Shown here one piece after another: positions 62,301 through 64,000 of a stretch of 64,000 nt of DNA. Source of the stretch: Mucilaginibacter sp. SG564 (GTDB lineage Bacteria > Bacteroidota > Bacteroidia > Sphingobacteriales > Sphingobacteriaceae); contig NZ_JABGNA010000008.1 of assembly GCF_013149275.1 (NCBI RefSeq), positions 186,001 through 250,000 on the forward strand, read 5' to 3'. A program made the translations under genes and the position numbers. The notes under the pieces were generated by a model. It saw only the letters and a program-made list of their open reading frames with translations, was not told the DNA's origin and did not search any database. Positions within the stretch are counted from its first letter, which is position 1. Each line of letters opens with the position of its first letter.

Positions 62301-62654
62301 TCTTCTTATTTGCAAAACGGTGCATATGTGCCGAATACAAGCGTAACATATAACAAACAGGATCTGTATACAAGCGGTACAAACCCAGGTGTTAGCGTTA
62401 TTGATGCGTCATATGTTAAATTACGCTCAGCCGGTCTTTATTATACATTTAATAAGAGCCAGTTAAGAGGAACTCCTTTCGGCGCTCTTTCTGTAGGTTT
62501 ATATGGTAACAATTTGTTCCTGTGGACTGCAAAAGAGAATAAATTTGTTGACCCCGAGGTTAACTCAGGAGGTGCAGGAAATGCGCAAGGGTTTGACTAT
62601 TCTGCTCAACCGTCTGTACGCAATTACGGTTTTGACGTAAAAGTTTCATTTTAA
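59388..62654 (+). CDS. SusC/RagA-type TonB-dependent outer-membrane transporter
   Basis: A 1088-residue outer-membrane transporter, partner of the lipoprotein SusD homologue downstream. A signal peptide (to about residue 22, AFAQ) precedes a carboxypeptidase-regulatory-like domain (about 25-100: ISGTVTSKEDGLPIPGASVK), a plug domain (about 115-230, ending ALYGSRASNGALIITTKSGN) and a 22-strand barrel. ATG at 59388 fits the signal peptide. Binds and imports an oligosaccharide or other nutrient with TonB energy; the substrate cannot be told from sequence. Confidence 0.95.
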   Translation: MKHKLLKLFMVCFFCTASMAFAQNKTISGTVTSKEDGLPIPGASVKIKGTSTGGQTNLNGKYTISAPEGSTLIFSFIGYASQSFVVGNKTTIDVVLISDSKALSEVVVTANAITREKRSLGYSAPTVKADELTQGGSPSAINSLSGKVAGVNITSTSATPGSSSRVVLRGGSSISGNNQALLVVDGLPIDNSSVIGGGVIGSGDARSAVDFGNRGNDINPDDIASITVLKGPAAAALYGSRASNGALIITTKSGNKNAEKTSITFNSKNTLSSILKLPDFQNQYGQGYYTEAGTNDANTTYFNDPRENGSWGAPFTGKVQPWGQEIDGVQQTKAYSNLPNNIRDFFSTGYAADNNLTFSGGSEKSTFYLGLNALNSNGILPGNSDTYNKYGVRFNGHTDFSNKFSAGISFNYNKINANEVAGGQNNSSVYNNLLQTPRDIPVTSLKDLNNKYNSFGSYVDANGVTHPNTYGYYGAYTVNPYWILQNYKNLDDVSRITGNVNLGYKPLSWLNIQERFGIDSYSDRRRFIAPKYANAPADTQSDNYDPTGNLQSSNGSYEIDQLNVTEFVHDLMVTATHKFNNDFSGSFMLGNNIRQREENTSAVSTNTSGGLVVPNLYNLTNSNGPLTVLTDNINKRRLVGLYADLNLSYKSLIFLEATARNDWSSTLPTQNNSFFYPSVAGSFVFSELLKGSSIANVLSYGKLRSSWAQVGNDTSPYQLLNYFSRTIVNGSFGNTTFPFPNVGGLSANNTIGNANLKPEKTSSFEIGTELGFLDGRISADFSYYKNNSKNQILAIPIPNSTGYGFSVVNAGEIQNKGIEVSLKGTVVKTDDITWDLYGTYTKNNNKVVSLMPGIDQVVLGGFGGMSIVAAVGKPYGEFYAVTNQTDPQGRTVVSATRGLPLATAKAQYLGSYNPNYQASWGTNFRYKQLSLNVLFDTKQGGKLYSRTKDITGFNGTSAETGGVRMGAIFPNSSYLQNGAYVPNTSVTYNKQDLYTSGTNPGVSVIDASYVKLRSAGLYYTFNKSQLRGTPFGALSVGLYGNNLFLWTAKENKFVDPEVNSGGAGNAQGFDYSAQPSVRNYGFDVKVSF

Positions 62655-62672
62655 AAAATAACTCTATTAATA

Positions 62673-64000
62673 ATGAGAACAAAAAATATATTTAACACTA
62701 AGAAATGGTTATACCTGTTTCTTATTGGCGCGGCTGGATTTACGGGGTGCAAAAAATTTCTGGATGTAAATCAGAATCCTAATAACCCATCAAGTGCAGA
62801 TCCTACGTTGTTATTACCTACAGTTGAAGCTGCATTGGGACAAGCAATGGGTAACAGTTTGCAAATAACTGGCAGTTTTTATGCCCAATACTGGACTCAA
62901 AGTACTTTTTCCAGCCAGTACAAAACAACAGATCAATATGCATTAAGGAATTCCGATTTTGATGTTCCCTGGAGAATCCTTTATCAAAGTTCATTGATAA
63001 ATGCTCAGTTGATTATTGATAATAAAACTGCTGGCTCCGATGTTAAGGGGATCGCTTATTTGTTAAAAGCATATACGTTTCAGGTTGCTACGGATGCTTT
63101 TGGCGATATTCCGCTTACCCAGGCTTTAAAAGGCGTTACCTACGGAAGTCCTAAGTACGAACCTCAACAAGCAGTTTATGACAGTGTTTTTAGTTATATT
63201 GACAAAGGTGTTGCACTATTAAAAATACCAAATACACTTACGCCGATTGGCACCCAGGATATGATTTTTCAGGGTGATGTAGACAAATGGACAGCATTTG
63301 GCAATACATTAAAATTAAAGGCTTATTTACGTATATCAGGTAAAGATGCAGCCAAAGCTTCAGCTGGCATTGCGGCGTTGTACCAGGCAAAAGCAGCCTT
63401 TTTAACTACAGATGCGCAAATGACTTATAACAGTATAGGTGGTAATGAAAATCCGCTTTATAACGAAATGGCATCCCCGATACTTGGAAAAACCCAAAAC
63501 CTGGTAGCCAGCGCCACGGCTGTTAATGCCATGGCAGCTAATAATGACCCAAGGTTGTTTCAATTTTATGACCCGCTTGCCGGAACAGGACATGTCATAA
63601 CCGCTATTCCACAGGGAGGTTATCTGTCTAATCCTAATAAGAAAGTGTCGCTTCCTACAGCATTAGTGGCCGGAAATCCGCAGTTACCAGCGTCAGCATT
63701 AGCACCTGTTAAGTTCTTTTCATTATCAGAAAGCTATTTTTTACAGGCAGAAGCAGTAGCCCGGGGCTGGGCTTCTGGATATGTTGGAGATGTAAGCACG
63801 TTGTTTATAAATGGAGTTAACGCCAGTTTTGTAGCAACAGGGCTTACCATGGGCAATGCTACCACCTATCTTAATAGCGGTGTTCGGGATGTGCAGTTAA
63901 CCGGAGTTCAGGATACTATAGTTAAACGGATCATTACCCAAAAGTATTATGCCATGAATGGTACACAAGGTTTTGAAGCCTGGACTGAATACCGCAGAAC
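62673..64000 (+). CDS. SusD/RagB-type nutrient-binding lipoprotein (cut by window end)
   Basis: ATG at 62673, 18 bases after the SusC stop, opens a frame that continues beyond the window. The signal peptide MRTKNIFNTKKWLYLFLIGA is followed by lipobox GFTGC, KKFLDVNQNPNNPSSAD, and helices of the SusD-like_2 type (YWTQSTFSSQYKTTDQY, LINAQLIIDNKT, YAYTFQVATDAFGDIPLTQA-like region). 442 residues are visible without a stop. It should cap the SusC barrel and bind the substrate at the surface. Confidence 0.92.
   Translation, partial: MRTKNIFNTKKWLYLFLIGAAGFTGCKKFLDVNQNPNNPSSADPTLLLPTVEAALGQAMGNSLQITGSFYAQYWTQSTFSSQYKTTDQYALRNSDFDVPWRILYQSSLINAQLIIDNKTAGSDVKGIAYLLKAYTFQVATDAFGDIPLTQALKGVTYGSPKYEPQQAVYDSVFSYIDKGVALLKIPNTLTPIGTQDMIFQGDVDKWTAFGNTLKLKAYLRISGKDAAKASAGIAALYQAKAAFLTTDAQMTYNSIGGNENPLYNEMASPILGKTQNLVASATAVNAMAANNDPRLFQFYDPLAGTGHVITAIPQGGYLSNPNKKVSLPTALVAGNPQLPASALAPVKFFSLSESYFLQAEAVARGWASGYVGDVSTLFINGVNASFVATGLTMGNATTYLNSGVRDVQLTGVQDTIVKRIITQKYYAMNGTQGFEAWTEYRR

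Noticed and set aside
59388-64000. Sigma/anti-sigma (FecI/FecR-like) control of the SusC/SusD pair
   Set aside because: No such genes lie next to the pair in this window, and the ECF operon at 12-14 kb is 45 kb away with its own motif, which I do not find before SusC.

Overview
The window looks like a chromosomal segment of a Bacteroidota bacterium of the Sphingobacteriaceae, most like Mucilaginibacter or Pedobacter. Signs of this are a SusC/SusD pair, two giant secreted proteins with type IX secretion C-terminal domains, TAnnTTTG promoter elements directly in front of start codons, a propeller-type sensor histidine kinase, FtsX-like permeases of the Bacteroidetes type and intergenic repeats of the kind these genomes carry. 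I recognise no rRNA, tRNA, insertion sequence, prophage or CRISPR array.

Layout. 0-7.1 kb: two paralogous secreted giants. 7.3-11 kb: a ModF-like double ABC ATPase, small lipoprotein and membrane proteins and a four-helix-bundle protein. 11-14 kb: three tandem small lipoproteins with D-S-A-K repeats, an ECF-type sigma factor and a membrane-anchored trypsin-like protease with an anti-sigma-like N-terminus. 14.2-22 kb: nuoD, a JmjC-like cupin, a glycosyltransferase, a flavoprotein sharing its start site with nuoA, nuoB, and three small genes, one MafI-like. 22-25 kb: a Cys-rich GG-leader peptide and a TetR/small protein/MFS operon. 25-28.5 kb: small proteins, a fasciclin protein and a long repeat region. 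28.5-35 kb: isocitrate dehydrogenase, purK, an inserted four-helix-bundle gene, purE, YqgE, pdxH overlapping nuoC. 35-43 kb: threonine aldolase, YceI, aldo/keto reductase, topoisomerase IB and a BlaR1/BlaI-like pair. 43-53 kb: FtsX-type permease, SDR, cytochrome c, GNAT, HAD, ABC exporter, AraC/DUF983. 53-64 kb: a secreted NTF2-like protein, a sensor kinase/response regulator pair, VOC/AraC, and the SusC/SusD pair cut by the window end.

The strongest candidate for an undescribed system is at 11.0-14.0 kb. Five copies of one 29-bp bipartite motif, GGGTTACC-N13-GGTATTAA with an invariant 13-nt spacer, lie upstream of each of the three lipoprotein genes and twice upstream of the sigma gene. This predicts an autoregulated ECF regulon whose anti-sigma factor is itself a periplasmic protease and whose output is a set of repetitive envelope lipoproteins.

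The second unusual signal is a set of intergenic palindromes built of degenerate 7-nt words repeated in phase. The words differ from site to site but the 7-nt period and the inverted arrangement are kept. One such pair flanks a four-helix-bundle gene wedged between purK and purE. Other points are the scattering of nuoD, nuoAB and nuoC over three loci, a CATG shared by two divergent start codons, and densely packed operator-like repeats at 53.0-53.3 kb.
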